Positions 10,334 through 21,030 of a stretch of DNA of 64,000 bases are shown here, in pieces. The stretch is from Ahaetulla prasina. Its lineage: Eukaryota > Chordata > Lepidosauria > Squamata > Colubridae. Every line of letters begins with the position of its first letter. Position 1 is the first letter of the stretch. The position numbers and the translations under genes were made by a program. The stretch lies in NCBI RefSeq assembly GCF_028640845.1, contig NC_080539.1, positions 297,831,516-297,895,515 of the forward strand. Reading direction: 5' to 3'. Below the pieces are notes generated by a model. That model was not told the origin of the DNA and made no database searches. It saw nothing but the letters and a program-made list of their open reading frames with translations.

Positions 10334-11055
10334 CTGGTCTGAGCAGCTGCTGCTGTGGGAGAAGGAAGAAAGTGTCCCCCGTCATGGGCTGGATGCTGGA
10401 AGTGGAACCCGAGGCGGAGGGGAAGGCCTGGGGGACCACTGGGTAGGCAGCATGGAAGGCAGGCAAGCATGGCAGGGCTTTGGGGAAGTAAGCAAGCTGC
10501 CCCCCCACCCCCACCGCTTTGCCAATCCATCTCTTCCTCCTGGTTAGCAGCATTCCCTCGGCCAATCTCCCTGCAAACTTGGCCAATGCTTCCACACCTC
10601 CACGCACTTCCTTTCCTTCCCCCCCCCCATGACCTCCCCATGCCTGTGCAGCATTGGGTTCTGCAGTAAGGCAGCCGTGGGAATCACCAACCCATCAGCG
10701 GGCACTGGGAGCCCAGGGAGGGAAAGCCACACTTATGAGAAGGGGGATGGTCCTCTCTTCTTTATGGAGCTCAACTTTGCTGGACTCTTCTCGTCTCTGC
10801 CCACTCATAACACCACTGATGCTGATGTTGCTGGGAAACCGGCTGGACTCGGCCAAATGAGGCTTGCTGTCCTGCCACAATTAATAGAAAGTGCCTAGGA
10901 TCCAGGCTACGGTCAGGATCGCAATGGCATTAGCCCAGATCCGGCTCATTGCAGGACCTCCGGGCTGCCTGGGAGCTTGAGTCAGCTGATGAGAAAAGAG
11001 AGCATCTCTCCAAGAACTGAACCTTTTTTTCAGCTGACTCGGAGCTCCCAGTGTT

Positions 11056-11271
11056 GTGGTCCCTCAGCAGCCTACAGTACTGGCAAAGGAGTTGGACAGC
11101 GATGAGGCTGAGGTGAGGCCAGAGGTGCGGACTCCAGAGCCTCCAGAGCCTGATAATAGTGAGGAAGAGGAACTGGAGGAACCTGTTCCTAATGCATGCA
11201 TGAGAAGAGCTGCCAAAAGGCAAGAGCAGCTCAAGCAGAGAGGACAACTCGGGAATAGGGTCAAGAGATGA
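11056..11271 (+). other. Open reading frame inside U3 of LTR copy A
   Basis: Begins at LTR nucleotide 5 with GTG and is open for 71 codons to a stop, as in copy B. The acidic core (residues about 13-45) contains KELDSDEAEV and NSEEEELEEP; the basic tail contains MRRAAKRQEQLKQR. This charge layout recurs in copies D and E. It is either the end of an internal ORF reading into the 3' LTR, or a by-product of purine-rich composition. Confidence 0.45.
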
Positions 11272-11453
11272 TTGGCCCCTCCCATAAGGCTTAATAAGAG
11301 ACTAGCACCGGTGTTTCAGCTTGCCGGAAAACAACATTGTAGCTGCATCCTCTGCTTTGTGTTTTGGTGACTACTGGACATTTATCAGGAAGGGCCTTTG
11401 GCAGTTTGCCTAATTGGATTCAGGTTTGTGATAACTGAAGAATTTGTGTTTGG

Positions 11454-12955
11454 ATATAAGTTATAATTTTAATAATGTTATTTGATAGATGTAAAGTAAA
11501 TTGAAGAAATATTAATATTTGCAATGTTATTTGATTTATGTAAGTGATATTAAAGATAGGAGAAGATAGAATATTGTTTATTTTTGGAGATTGAAAATGT
11601 GTAAGGAAATGTGTAAGATAGAAGACAAGGGGAAGGAGAATGCTTAAGATGTGATTTTGATGGTATTTTATTTTATATATATATATATATATATAGGGTT
11701 TAATTTTTACAACTGACTTATTTTGGGTATAAGGTGTTACTATTTGATATATGTGAGGTATAAAGGAATGGGAAGATGGAATATTGTTTAACCTTTGGAG
11801 GACAGATAGAAAAATTTATGGATGTAATGTTGGTATTTGGTTAAATAGAATTTAATTGTTATAATTGATATATTTTGGATATAAGTTATAATTTTAATAA
11901 TGTTATTTGACAGATGTAAGGTAAATTGAAGAAATATTAATATTAGCAATGTTATTTGATTTATGTAAGTGATATTAAAGATATGAGAAGATAGAATATT
12001 GTTTATTTTTGGAGATTGGATAAAAATTTAAGAATTTAAGCTGGAAATATGAATTATATTTGGGACACTGTTTAAGGAAGAAAGGTATATTATAGAAGAA
12101 TTTCTGATGAATACTGGAAGATGGAATATCGTTTTGGTCTTGATCGATGAAGATTGGATATTAAAAACTATAAGATTCTGAAGACTTCAGGAGTGGAATG
12201 GATTGATATATATTTGGTGTTAATAGATGAAGATTGGATATTAAAAACTATGTATTTTATTGATGAACTGGAAATACTAATTTAATTGGAAGATTCTGAA
12301 GATTTTAGGAGTGGAATGGACTGATATATAATGGACTGGAAGAAGAATGTACTTTTTTGTTTCTGGAAGGGGAGTTAAGGTCTTAGAGAGAGGAGTGACT
12401 ATGGATTTCACTTCTGTTGTATTTTAATTTATGATTGTTAATTTTATACCCTGTACTTTGTTCTGGGAAGTCTCGGGGGGTGGGAGGGGAAGGGGGGAGA
12501 GGGGAGAGGGGAGGAGATGAAGGATCAATGTAAAGGAATGATTGAAGATATGTAATTAAGAAATAGAAATAATTTGAAATGAAAGCGGGGCTGCTCAGCT
12601 GCCATTTCAGAAGGAATGGAAAGGAGAGGAGTGAAGGAAGAAAGTAGGTAGGAAAGAGAGAGGTAGAAAAGGGGGAAAGGAGAGGAAGAAGAAAGGGGAA
12701 AGAGAGAGGGTTAGAAAGGGTGGAAGAGAAGAGTAAGGAAGGAAGAGAGGATGTAGAAAAGCGAAGGAGAGGAAGGATGAAGAAAGTAGAAGAAAGTAGA
12801 GAAGGGAGGAGGAAAGGTTTGTTAAGGAAGGAAGTGGTAGCTGGGCAGGTCCGAATAAGTAACAAATGAAAGTTAATGACTAATGTTGAATAAGAGACTG
12901 TATATTGAATAGGTTGTTGGAAAATGAAAATAAAACTTTTTACAAAAAAAAAAAA
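11454..12955 (+). mobile_element. L1-like LINE 3' end inside the solo LTR
   Basis: 5'-truncated insertion of about 1.5 kb ending in a polyadenylate run (12944-12955) and flanked by a 17-bp TSD, GAAGAATTTGTGTTTGG (11437-11453 and 12956-12972). AT-rich, with a direct repeat of about 145 bp (11449-11594 and 11874-12019) and a strongly purine-biased G-rich tract at 12474-12520 and 12600-12835, as is common in L1 3' UTRs. No coding sequence remains. A related copy lies antisense at 31350-31955. The clade call rests on the polyA, the long TSD and the G-rich 3' UTR. Confidence 0.75.
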
Positions 12956-13591
12956 GAAGAATTTGTGTTTGGGAGGCCTTTGTTTTACTGTGAGTTGAAC
13001 GATGCTGGGAATGAGGTAATTCCCAGCTGTTCTAATAAAGTTTATTTTATCATGGACTGAGTTTGTTGCTACCTACTTGGGTCTGGGTCACAACACCCAG
13101 GCAGCCCAAAGGTGTGGAAGCGTCAGCCAAGTTTGTGGGGAGATTGGTTGGTGAGGAGGAAGAGATGGAGTGGCAAAGTGGTGGGGGTAGGCGGGGCAGC
13201 GTGGCTTGTGCCATGGGTCTTGATGTATTTATTCCAGCATTTTTCTAGCAGCTTACTTTCTCCCCCGAAGCCCTGCCATGTTTGCCTGCCTTCCATGGGA
13301 GCTTCCACTTGCCTGCCTTTGCAAGCTGGCCACCGTGACACCAGGAAGGCAGCGTGGAAGGCAGGCAAGCATGGCAGGACTGCGGGAGGTGGCTTGGTTC
13401 GGGGGCGTGGCCAGCCAGCCATTGCTCCTGGTTCGGCGAACCAGTCCCAAACTCCGCTACCTACTCATCCGATCCAGTCCAATCCAATCTGGTAGCATTT
13501 CACCCCTGCTTTTAAGATATTATTTTAACTATACTTCATTTATATCATCTTCATTTATTACGTGCCTTCAGTAACATCCATTGGGAGATGG

Positions 13592-13983
13592 AAGGTTGTA
13601 AGTCCTTAACTTACAACCATTTGTTTAGTGACTATTCAAAGTTACAACGGCATTAAAAAAGTAACTTATGACCATTTTTCACACTTATGACCGTTGGACC
13701 ATCTCTGTTGTCATGTGATCAATATTTGGTCGCTTGCAACTGGCTCATATTTATGATGGTTGTAGTGTCCCAGGGTCATGTGTTCCCCTTTTGCAAACCT
13801 GCTGACAAGCAAAGTCAATGGGGAAGCCAGCTTAACAACCGTGTTGCTAAATCAGCGCTGAAAGTGATTCACTTAACAACTGTGGCAAGAAAAGTTGTCA
13901 ATGAGGCGAAATTCATTTAAAACTGTTTCGCTTAGCAACTGAAATTTTGGACACAATTGTGGTCATAAGTCAAGGACTACCTG
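13592..13983. mobile_element. Tigger/pogo-like MITE (TA target)
   Basis: Ends with AAGGACTACCTG followed by TA; the left end carries the matching inverted sequence AGTCCTTAACTTACAACC. The interior has repeated TTGTTAAGTGAATC-like and CATAAGTCA motifs. CAGGTAGTCCTCGACTTA-type ends with TA TSDs resemble Tigger (Tc1/mariner) MITEs. Copies at 20608-20987, 22218-22412 and 59690-59890 are related. Confidence 0.7.
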
Positions 13984-13985
13984 TA

Positions 13986-14425
13986 CTACAAATAATTAGT
14001 TTTTTAAAAAAATGAATTGCAGCAGTTTAAAGTGCCTCTACATGTATGTTGAAATCTTCCAAATTATACATTTCAATAAATATCACACAGCCCCATGGGT
14101 TGTTGACAGAATCTTATGTTCATGTCCATTACTCTGGTTTCTCTTCAGATCGTATAAATCTTTCTTATATTCATGTCCATTTTGATGTCCTATCCTATTG
14201 TGTATATCCCTGTTACCATCTGATTCAGCCTTTCCTTCCTGCCCCTCCAGTTTTACCTGCTGATACATTCAACAACCCTAACACAGCATTATTTTCTTTC
14301 CCCTGTTGTTTCAAAGCTTTTAATTGACATGTTATGTAGTTGGGCAGGCAGGATAAAATTGCCTTAGTATGGCTTAGCAGAAACAGTAATAATATGTTAG
14401 ATACTAATAATTAATTTTCTAGTTC
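13986..14425. other. Unassigned DNA
   Basis: No gene or known repeat recognised. The ORFs at 14046-14327 and 14083-14268 share no motif with a known protein. Confidence 0.5.
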
Positions 14426-14426
14426 A

Positions 14427-14520
14427 AATGCTACCAGTATACCAAAAACAGCCCTGGAGGAATTACAAATGAGAACAATTAAATTTTTATGGAGCAATAA
14501 ATCTCAAGGACTACATTCAA
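14427..14520 (+). pseudogene. Possible L1 ORF2 C-terminal fragment
   Basis: A short frame reads IPKTALEELQMRTIKFLW, resembling the L1 ORF2 region in which a hydrophobic stretch ends in KFxW. It breaks on both sides. The similarity is short, so the call is tentative. Confidence 0.35.
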
Positions 14521-14899
14521 AAGTCTACCCACCTGCCTGGAGAGGCAAATTGCCAGCAGATTATTAAATGCTGGCAAATCTGTTAAGGTCATTATCACCT
14601 TGGTATTCTTATGGTGACAACAATAAACCCTTGACTGTGTTTTACACAGATCTTTAGTACAGTAACTAATGAATGCAATGAAATTTGCCAATAGTTTTCA
14701 AATTATTTTCAACATTATTTCTTAGTTTCTTTTAAACTACTTTTCCCAAACCATCAGCACTCCTGCCTAACTGGAGGTGGCTGCTAGATTGATGGCAGAC
14801 TCTACCTTCCCCCGTTGCTCTTTACTCTCCGCCCATCCATCTTTTTGGTTAGACGTATTTATTCTCATTGTGTTCCTTTGTCATTATTTACTTTAATTA

Positions 14900-15012
14900 T
14901 TTTTCTTCTGTTTACATGCCTTTTCATTTTTCTTCCTTTTCTTAATTGTATTGTAAGCGATCTAGAGTAGTCCGAGATAGGTGGGAAATACATTTAATAA
15001 ACTTTTTTATTA
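14900..15012 (+). mobile_element. Possible LINE/SINE 3' tail
   Basis: TTGTAAGCGATCTAGAGTAG followed by a GATAGGTGGGAAATAC motif and TTTAATAAAC resembles the GTAAGCCGCCTTGAG...ATAAATAAA tails of squamate L2-like LINEs and their SINEs. No coding part is attached. Confidence 0.3.
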
Positions 15013-15019
15013 TAGCAGA

Positions 15020-15670
15020 TAAAATAATTATGTTCTCCATATGTCTTTGGATTATAGTTGTTACAATTTCCAGAGTTTATGACCACCTCTTTGCTGAATT
15101 ATCCCAAAGGAAAAATTAAGAATAGTTTGCAAGATTATCTAAAAGATAATGTGTACTTCATAATCGATTTGCCTAGCCATGTGCAGCTACAACAAATAAT
15201 TGTGTAAGGCAATATTGCATAACTCACATATACTATACTGTGTAATAGAATCCACTACACCATTCTGCAGAAGAAATTCTATAGCTAATATTCAGGAATT
15301 CTCTGGTAAACAAGTTTCTCTTTATACAGTGAAGTTAGATGGGAGGAAAAAAGAAAACCCCAAACCTCTCAGGTTTGCAATTAGTTAGAAAGTTCATTTC
15401 ACGATGTATTATTTATTCATCAACTCTATTCATGTTTTCTCAGAAAACAGTTCACTCAAATTTTCTATGACCTTCACAAACTGTGTGTAGGATTACCACC
15501 ATGGAGTATCGGTTATGTCATGGACTCAGAGCACCAAGAATGTCATCTGGATATATATATAGAAATGTTGCTTTCCCACTAATTTAATTCTTGCAAATAT
15601 TTCATATTCAGGAAATAAAGAATCTCATATAGAAACAGCAGTGGGATCTGGTGGTGAACACTTTAGGTCT
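15020..15670. other. Unassigned DNA
   Basis: Nothing recognised. Includes (TA)-rich sequence near 15550. Confidence 0.5.
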
Positions 15671-16221
15671 TTCTCCAGCAGGGGTGAAATGCTCCCGGTT
15701 CGCACCGGCTCTCCCGATTAGGTTGCGATGGCAGCTGCTGGTTAGGAGGACCAGTAGCAAAAATCCCTGGCCCCGCCCCCCTGCCTCTGCTGAGCCCCAC
15801 CATCTGCAGAGATTTTTTTTTTTTACTTTTAAAAGCCGGTTTTGCTTCAGCCGAAACATGCCTTTAAAAGTAAAAAAGAAGCCTTTGAGGATCCCGCCCC
15901 TCAGCTGAGATCAGCAGAGACTTTAAACTTAAAAAAAATATATTTAAAAGCTACTCTGGGGATCTCATCTGAGTTCCTCATCAACAGAACCTTAAAAATC
16001 ATGTTTTCTGTAGAAAACATGTAGAAAAACTCCTTTTAAAAGAGTCTAAGCCACTTGCCTGATTACTGATCAACCTAATGGCTTTTCTCGCAGCCGGAAA
16101 GCCCCAGTTTTGCTTTCAGCACCAGACAGAACTAATCTAAACTTAGCTAATCTATTTCATCACTGAGTGATTAATGCTGTCTGGCTTTGCTTTCTGAGGA
16201 ACTCTGGGAATTGAAGTCCAC

Positions 16222-16290
16222 AATAAAATAAAATAAAATAAAATAAAATAAAATAAAATAAAATAAAATAAAATAAAATAAAATAAAATA
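16222..16290. repeat. (AAAAT)n microsatellite
   Basis: About 14 units of AATAA/AAAAT within the hAT-like element. The sister element at 61853 carries only a few units at the matching place (62669-62695), so the array has expanded or contracted after copying. Confidence 0.95.
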
Positions 16291-16398
16291 TTTGTGCAGC
16301 TTTCTGAGATTTGGTGTGTTTCTGTAGTGTTTCACTCTAACTACACAAACACACAAAATCTCAGAAAGCTGTATGTGGTATTTTGTGTGTGTGTGTGT

Positions 16399-16765
16399 GT
16401 CAGTTGTGTTGTGTGTGTGTAAAGTGTGAAAGTTGGTTTTTGAGCTTTTTGTGGCTGTGTGAAGTGTGAAGTGCAACTGCTTTTACATTGTGTGTGAGTC
16501 AGTTGTGTTGTGTTGTGGTGTGGTGTGTGTGTGTAAAGTATGAAAGTTGGTTTTTGAGCTTTTTGTGGCTGTGTGAAGTGTGAAGTGCAGCTGCTTTTAC
16601 ACTGTGTGTGAGTCAGTTATGTTGTGTTGTGTGTGTGTAAAGTGTGAAAGTTGGTTTTTGAGCTTTTTGTGGCTGTGTGAAGTGTGAAGTGCAGCTGCTT
16701 TTACACTGTGTGTGAGTCAGTTGTGTTGTGTTGTGTTTGTGTGTAAAGTGTGAAAGTTGGTTTTT
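16399..16765. repeat. Minisatellite inside the hAT-like element
   Basis: Three full units starting at 16399, 16498 and 16612 (99, 114 and 104 bp) and a partial fourth from 16716. Each runs GTCAGTTGTGTTGTG, (GT)n, AAAGTGTGAAAGTTGG, TTTTTGAGCTTTTTGTGGC, then a GCTTTTACA-containing stretch. Length differs mainly in the GT part. Confidence 0.9.
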
Positions 16766-16921
16766 GGTACCTCTTATTGTTTTTTATAATTTATTATTTT
16801 TATAATTTATTGTTATTGGCCATGCCCAGCCAGCCATCTGACCACCAAGCCACGCCCACCAATTAAGCCACCCCCACAGAACTGGTAGGGAAAATTTTTA
16901 GATTTCACCCCTGTTCTGCAG

Positions 16922-17260
16922 TATAGCAGAATATGGCTAAGGTGTTATAAAATTCTACCACATTAAGCAGCACATTATTCGGCTTTCCCAATTTAGAATA
17001 ACTGAAAACATAACTGTTAATTCTGGGTCAGATTTCAAGACCACAGGTTGCCCATGCCTTCATTATTATTAAGAATTATTATTAATTCTCAACTGCAGAG
17101 ATAAGATTGGCCCCTACTTTGGCATTCTTTTGCAAATCCCTGCTGACATGATTCTGCTAGCAAGCCTGGGGACCCCAGAATGATGTGGAGCCCATCAAGG
17201 TGGCTGCTCTGATTGTTGTTGCCATTGCAGTATTGGTTTTTGTACTGGGGTTTTATTTTT
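16922..17260. other. Unassigned DNA
   Basis: No gene. GTACTGGGGTTTTATTTTTG near 17236-17257 resembles an L2-like tail but is too short to call. Confidence 0.45.
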
Positions 17261-17261
17261 G

Positions 17262-17672
17262 TAAGCTATTATACGCTATGGAGCACTGCACACCAGAACA
17301 ACTAGACAGAAGAAGATTTTTTTCCCAAATGTCATCACTCTGCTAAACAAATAATTCCCTCAATACTGTCAAATTATTCACTAAGTCTGCATTACTATTA
17401 ATCTTCTCATTGTTCCTATCACCCATCTCCTCCCACTATGACTGTATGATTGTAACTTGTTGCTGTATCCTTACGACTTACAGTATATTGATTGTTTCCT
17501 AGTATGATTCAATTGCATATTTGTACCCTATGACTATCATTAAGTGTTGTACTTTATGATTCTTGACAAATCTATCTTTTCTTTTTATGTATACTGAGAG
17601 CATATGCACCAAAGACAAATTCATTGTGTTCAATCACACTTGGCCAATAAAGAATTCTATCTATCTATATTC
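17262..17672 (+). mobile_element. CR1/L3-like LINE (Snake1 type), 3' end
   Basis: 5'-truncated copy starting in the end of the coding region (GCTATGGAGCACTGCACACC) and running through the 3' UTR to CACTTGGCCAATAAAGAATTC and a short (TCTA)n tail. It matches the fuller copies at 29200-30506 and 49721-50474, and the antisense copy at 21031-21403. Confidence 0.85.
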
Positions 17673-17693
17673 TGAGTCACTTTTGTATGTACA

Positions 17694-17932
17694 TTAAAGA
17701 GCTGTGGTGGCGCAATGCAGTACTGCAGGCTACTTCTGCTAACTGCTGTCTGCCTGCAATTTGGCAGTTTAAATCTCACCAGGCTCAAGGCTGACTCATT
17801 CTTCCATCCTTCCGAGGTCAGTAAAATGAGGGCCCAGATTGTTGGGGGCAATATGCTGACTCTGTAAATTGCTTAAAGAGGGCTGTAAAGCACTGTGAAG
17901 CGGTATATAAGTCTAAGTGCTATTCCTATTGC
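17694..17932 (+). mobile_element. tRNA-derived SINE (type B)
   Basis: Head with GTGGTGGCGCAATGCAG and a decayed box B (GGCAGTTTAAATCTC), then the core shared with type A (CTTCCATCCTTCCGAGGTCA, GGGCCCAGATTGTTGGGGGC), then the type B tail GTAAAGCACTGTGAAGCGG and TATATAAGTCTAAGTGC. It directly follows the Snake1 tail. A second copy is at 61012-61256. Confidence 0.85.
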
Positions 17933-18165
17933 TTTATCATACACATACAAAATGAGCAGAGATTGGATCCTGAAGCCAAATTGACATTCTGTAGAGTGTA
18001 ATCCTTCTTTGCAGATGCCCAAGGATAAGAGACAAAGTTAAGGTGAACGAATGGCAGAAAAAAATATCCATGAGTAAGAGATAAGGGAGAATGCACCAGA
18101 CTTTTCTCCCAACTGCTCTGTATCCTCCTGGAATGCCTATCTGCAACTGGTTATTGCTAGACATA

Positions 18166-18392
18166 CATTGTTGTTGTTGTTGTTAGTCGCGAAGTTGTGT
18201 CCTACCCATCGTGACCCCATAGATAATGTTCCTCCAGGCCTTCCTGTCCTCTACCATCCCCCGGAGTCCATTTAAACTCACACTGACTGCTTTAGTGACT
18301 TTATCCAGCCCCCTCATTCTCTGCCTCCCCTTTTTTGCCCTCAATTCTTCCCAGCATTAGGCTCTTCTCCAGTGAGTCCTTCCTTCTCATAC
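18166..18392 (-). mobile_element. BovB LINE 3' end
   Basis: Plus strand starts with (GTT)n, then TAGTCGCGAAGTTGTGTCC and CCATCGTGACCCCATAGATA, and continues as in positions 1-200 of this window. This is the BovB C-terminal coding end and 3' tail, cut off at about 18392 by a (CA)n-like tract. It shows how little of the larger BovB is missing before position 1. Confidence 0.88.
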
Positions 18393-18890
18393 ATACACAC
18401 ACACATACACACAAATCTTCTGACAAGTTTGATCCAGTTTTCCTTTCCTTTCCCTTTAAGATAATATTGTAGAAAAGGACCCTGGAAGAAGCACCTTTCA
18501 ATCAAAGTTCAGGTCCGGATATTGGACTGAGAAAGAATTGACTGCACTCTTGGATGATTTCAGAGGGTAACAGGGTGGGGGAGGATATGTCTTTCCTTGC
18601 TCTTCCTGCCCTTTTAGTAACCTTTGATACCACTGATCATGGTGTACTTCTGGAGTGTCTTGGGAAATTAGGATGGGCAGCAAAGTATTGTGCTGGCTCT
18701 TCTTCCTCCAAGGTCAACTCCATTCAGTGTTGGTGGGGGAGGAGAGGTTTAGTCTACAAGCCCTCCTTTGCAGGTGTCAAAGAGATTTATAATACTTTCC
18801 CCCTCTTGTTTGACATCTACATTCCTCAATTGGCTGAGGTCATCTGATAGTTTGGAGTAAGGGATCATCAGTATATTGATGATTTTGTGC

Positions 18891-19562
18891 TGTTCTGCAC
18901 ATTCACACAGACAAGTAATGGTGGTTAAGCCAGAACCATCCCAATTAAGTCCAACCAAAAGCAGGCCAAGGCTACTCCACAGAGTAATGGCCAATGAGTC
19001 CATAAGGCACTTGAACATTTCCCAAAGATAAACCAGCCATGCAAAGTTAAATCCACAATACAGGAGGGTTCATGAGGCAAGAAAAGTTCAAAGTTCACAA
19101 GGCACGATCCAAGTCAAGGCACACTGTCAATCCAAAATCAGGCAGGAATCACAAGACTAAGAAAAAATACAGCTAGGAAATGAACGTGTTGTTCCCCGCA
19201 TCGCCTCCATCTATCTGCTGTACTAAATAGCTTCTGGTGCAGCCCATCAGGAAGGGCAAGACTGCTTCCTCATGAGTAATCAGGCTGACCTTTGCTCTCC
19301 TGCCTTTTCTCTGCTCTGGGCCTTTTTTCATATCAGGTGCAGAAAGCAGTTCTTCTTCATCATCATCGCTGACCAGCTGCAGCTCTGTGCTTTCCCCTCC
19401 TGAAGCCTCAGGACTGTTCTGCCACAGCTGTGCTTCAGCCAAATCCCTCTCAGATGACTGCCCAGAGCCACTGACCAACTCCCCTCCAGATGTGCCTGGA
19501 ATCAGTTCATCCTCCTCCAAGCTGACATCTGGGGAAGCATCTGCGAAAGTCATCACAGATAT
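18891..19562 (-). mobile_element. Probable diverged LTR (family 1, copy C) in the L2-like LINE
   Basis: About 670 bp between the two halves of the L2-like RT. Its minus-strand end (GTGCAGAACA at 18891) matches the GGGACAGAACA end of copy B, and it carries a long acidic sense ORF like the other copies. The other edge and the TSD are not clear, so boundaries are approximate. The LINE frame on both sides shows that this block is an insertion. Confidence 0.6.
19173..19556 (-). other. Long ORF inside LTR copy C
   Basis: 127 codons open from near the LTR start (GTG, then ATG). Acidic stretches include VSLEEDELIPGTSGGE and SDDDEEELLSAPDM; a basic stretch KKGPEQRKGRRAKV follows. Charge layout and position match the U3 frames of the other copies. 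No known domain was recognised. Confidence 0.45.
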
Positions 19563-19900
19563 TCCGTTTTATATCTCCACTCAACCCCAGGTTGCCTGAG
19601 TGATATTGTGGAGACTGTGGGAGTCTGGATGGGATACAACAGGCTTTGGCTAATGCCAAGCAAGACCAAGTGGCTCCAAATTTTGGAATTTCTGGTTCTG
19701 GGGACCTTCCATCTTTGGTTCTGGAGTTCCTCTAGACTCTCAGCTCCCACTCAAGAACTATATTTATTACATGAAGTTCTCAAAAAATTTAATTTGTTTG
19801 CAAGTGAGACAATATGAGATAGAAATTCTTTGAACCTGGCTTCACCATCTGGCCATTTGGGGATGGCATATGCTAGCGCCTTCTATAACATCAACTACAC

Positions 19901-20030
19901 CAGGGGTCTACAAACTTGGCTCTTTTAAGATTTGTGGACTTCAACTCCCAGAGTTCCTTAGCCAGCTGGCTGAGGAACTCTGGGACTTGAAGTCCACAAG
20001 TCTTAAAAGAGCCAAGTTTGCAGACCCCTG
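19901..20030. mobile_element. Palindromic hAT-like MITE (CAGGGGTCT ends)
   Basis: 130 bp, almost entirely a hairpin: CAGGGGTCTACAAACTTGGC at the left returns inverted at the right. Perfect 8-bp TSD AACTACAC (19893-19900 and 20031-20038). Related copies: 35388-35500 and half copies at 51462-51530. A similar family (CAGTGTTTCTCAACC) lies at 31956 and 37917. Confidence 0.92.
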
Positions 20031-20039
20031 AACTACACT

Positions 20040-20605
20040 CTTCTGCTTCTAGTTCTCGCCTTTTGGACTTGGCCATTAATATCTCCTTTGTCCATTTGAT
20101 TGTCTGACCTCCATATCTCATTTTTCCTCATTGTGCCTTCTCATTCTCTTCCTGTCACCTACCCACTGAGTCCTTTTTTGCTCACTCACTCCTTTTCATT
20201 CCTTTTTATTTTTGTTTTCCTGTCTTCTTTGGGCAAATGTTGGGCATTTGCTACCTGTCTCATTCTTCCCATGGCTTCCATGCACTCCGGAGCTCTCATT
20301 TATAGCTCCAGAGATTCCGTTCTCTAGAATCTGTCTTGATCTTTCCAGAAAGTCTTTCTCCCCTTTCATTTCCTGCTGACATCACACAGGATCCTTTTCC
20401 ACTCTCTGCTCAATCGCCAAATTGGTGATTCAGCAAAAAGGAATCACCTAATTCCTTGACATCCTTGATGCTCACTTCTTTCTCTTCATCTCAGTCCATG
20501 TTCTCATCATCATTTGTTTCTACTCTTTCATCACTGGCTTGGCTCTCTCTCTTTTACAGTTTTTCTCTTCATCTTACAGAATCTCCTTCTATATTTTTTG
20601 TATCA
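20040..20605. other. Unassigned pyrimidine-rich DNA
   Basis: No gene or repeat family recognised. ORFs at 20100-20327 and 20456-20638 are Ser/Leu/Phe-rich translations of C/T-rich DNA. Confidence 0.5.
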
Positions 20606-20607
20606 TA

Positions 20608-20987
20608 CAGGAAGTCCTCGACTTATGATCACAACTGAGCCCAACATTTCAGTTGCTAAGCAAGACATTTGTTAAGTTAATTTTTCCCCATTTTGATGAC
20701 CTTTCCTGCCACAGTTGCTGAGCGAGTCCCTGCAGTTTTTAAGTTAGGAACAGCATTGTTAAGTGAATCAGGCTTCCCCGTGACTTTGCATGTCAGAAGA
20801 CTACAAAAGGGGATCCCTGCAATTGTCATAAATATGAACCCATTGCCAAGCATCCAAATTTTGGTCACATGACCATAGGGATGTCTCAATGGTCGTAAGT
20901 GTGAAAAACAGTCATAAGTCACTTTTTCAGTGCCCTTGCAACTTTGAATGGTCACTAAATGAAATGTTGTAAATCGAGGACTACCTG
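20608..20987. mobile_element. Tigger/pogo-like MITE, complete
   Basis: 380 bp with ends CAGGAAGTCCTCGACTTATG and ATCGAGGACTACCTG, flanked by TA on both sides (20606-20607, 20988-20989). Interior motifs TTGTTAAGT and GTCACATGACC match the copy at 13592. No transposase. Confidence 0.8.
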
Positions 20988-21030
20988 TACTTACTTTTGT
21001 TTTCTTCTGGGAAGAAAAAAAATCCTCCCG

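Larger units (their letters stand above)
11052..13095 (+). mobile_element. Solo LTR (family 1, copy A), itself split by an L1-like insert
   Basis: Starts TGTTGTGGTCC, ends GGGTCACAACA, with a perfect 5-bp TSD, CCCAG (11047-11051 and 13096-13100). Two LTR pieces, 11052-11453 and 12973-13095, give about 525 bp once the L1-like insert is removed. AATAAA at 13034-13039 is a plausible polyadenylation signal about 56 bp before the LTR end, so orientation is plus. The terminal sequences match copies B (1134) and D (34700). Confidence 0.9.
10148..13508. mobile_element. hAT-like foldback element containing a solo LTR
   Basis: The ends CAGGGGTGAAATC and GCATTTCACCCCTG are flanked by a perfect 8-bp TSD, CTTTTAAG (10140-10147 and 13509-13516). 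Without the nested LTR (11052-13095) the element is about 1.3 kb. Its interior is a foldback: sequence at about 10510-10600 returns inverted at about 13105-13200 (AGGAGGAAGAGATGGA, AGCCAAGTTTG, GGTGTGGAAGC), and a GGAAGGCAGGCAAGCATGGC motif occurs in both halves. ORFs through it are shadows of this G/C-rich palindrome. No transposase is present. Confidence 0.88.
15679..16913. mobile_element. hAT-like non-autonomous element, 1.2 kb
   Basis: Ends CAGGGGTGAAATGCTCCC and AGATTTCACCCCTG, flanked by an 8-bp TSD with one mismatch (TTCTCCAG 15671-15678; TTCTGCAG 16914-16921). Contains the family motifs CCGGTTCGCACCGG, ACTTTTAAAAGC, (AAAAT)n at 16222-16290, and a minisatellite of about 100-bp units (16399-16765). 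It shares its full layout with the element at 61853-63164, so both are copies of one long MITE. No transposase was found. Confidence 0.9.
18545..19880 (+). mobile_element. L2-like LINE RT fragment, split by an LTR
   Basis: A decayed RT reads TFDTTDHGVLLECLGKLGW, then PLLFDIYIPQLAEVI, then a YIDDFVLF catalytic region (YADD expected) up to 18890. After the LTR (18891-19562) it resumes with YISTQPQ, NRLWLMPSKTKWLQIL and SAPTQELYLL (to about 19770). This matches the L2/CR1-group layout DDTQLY-STQP...NRLWLNPSKTEW. Several frameshifts are present. The clade call is by motif only. Confidence 0.75.

Noticed and set aside
10132..10898. Several overlapping ORFs on both strands, up to 169 codons
   Set aside because: G/C-rich foldback interior of a hAT-like element plus (CTTT)n/(CA)n; low-complexity products and no conserved motif.
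12383..12865. 160-codon Ser/Leu/Pro-rich minus-strand ORF
   Set aside because: Antisense of the purine-rich 3' UTR of the L1-like insert.
18166..18392. Independent SINE with a BovB tail
   Set aside because: No tRNA-like head is attached, and the sequence continues into BovB coding sequence, so a truncated BovB 3' end is simpler.
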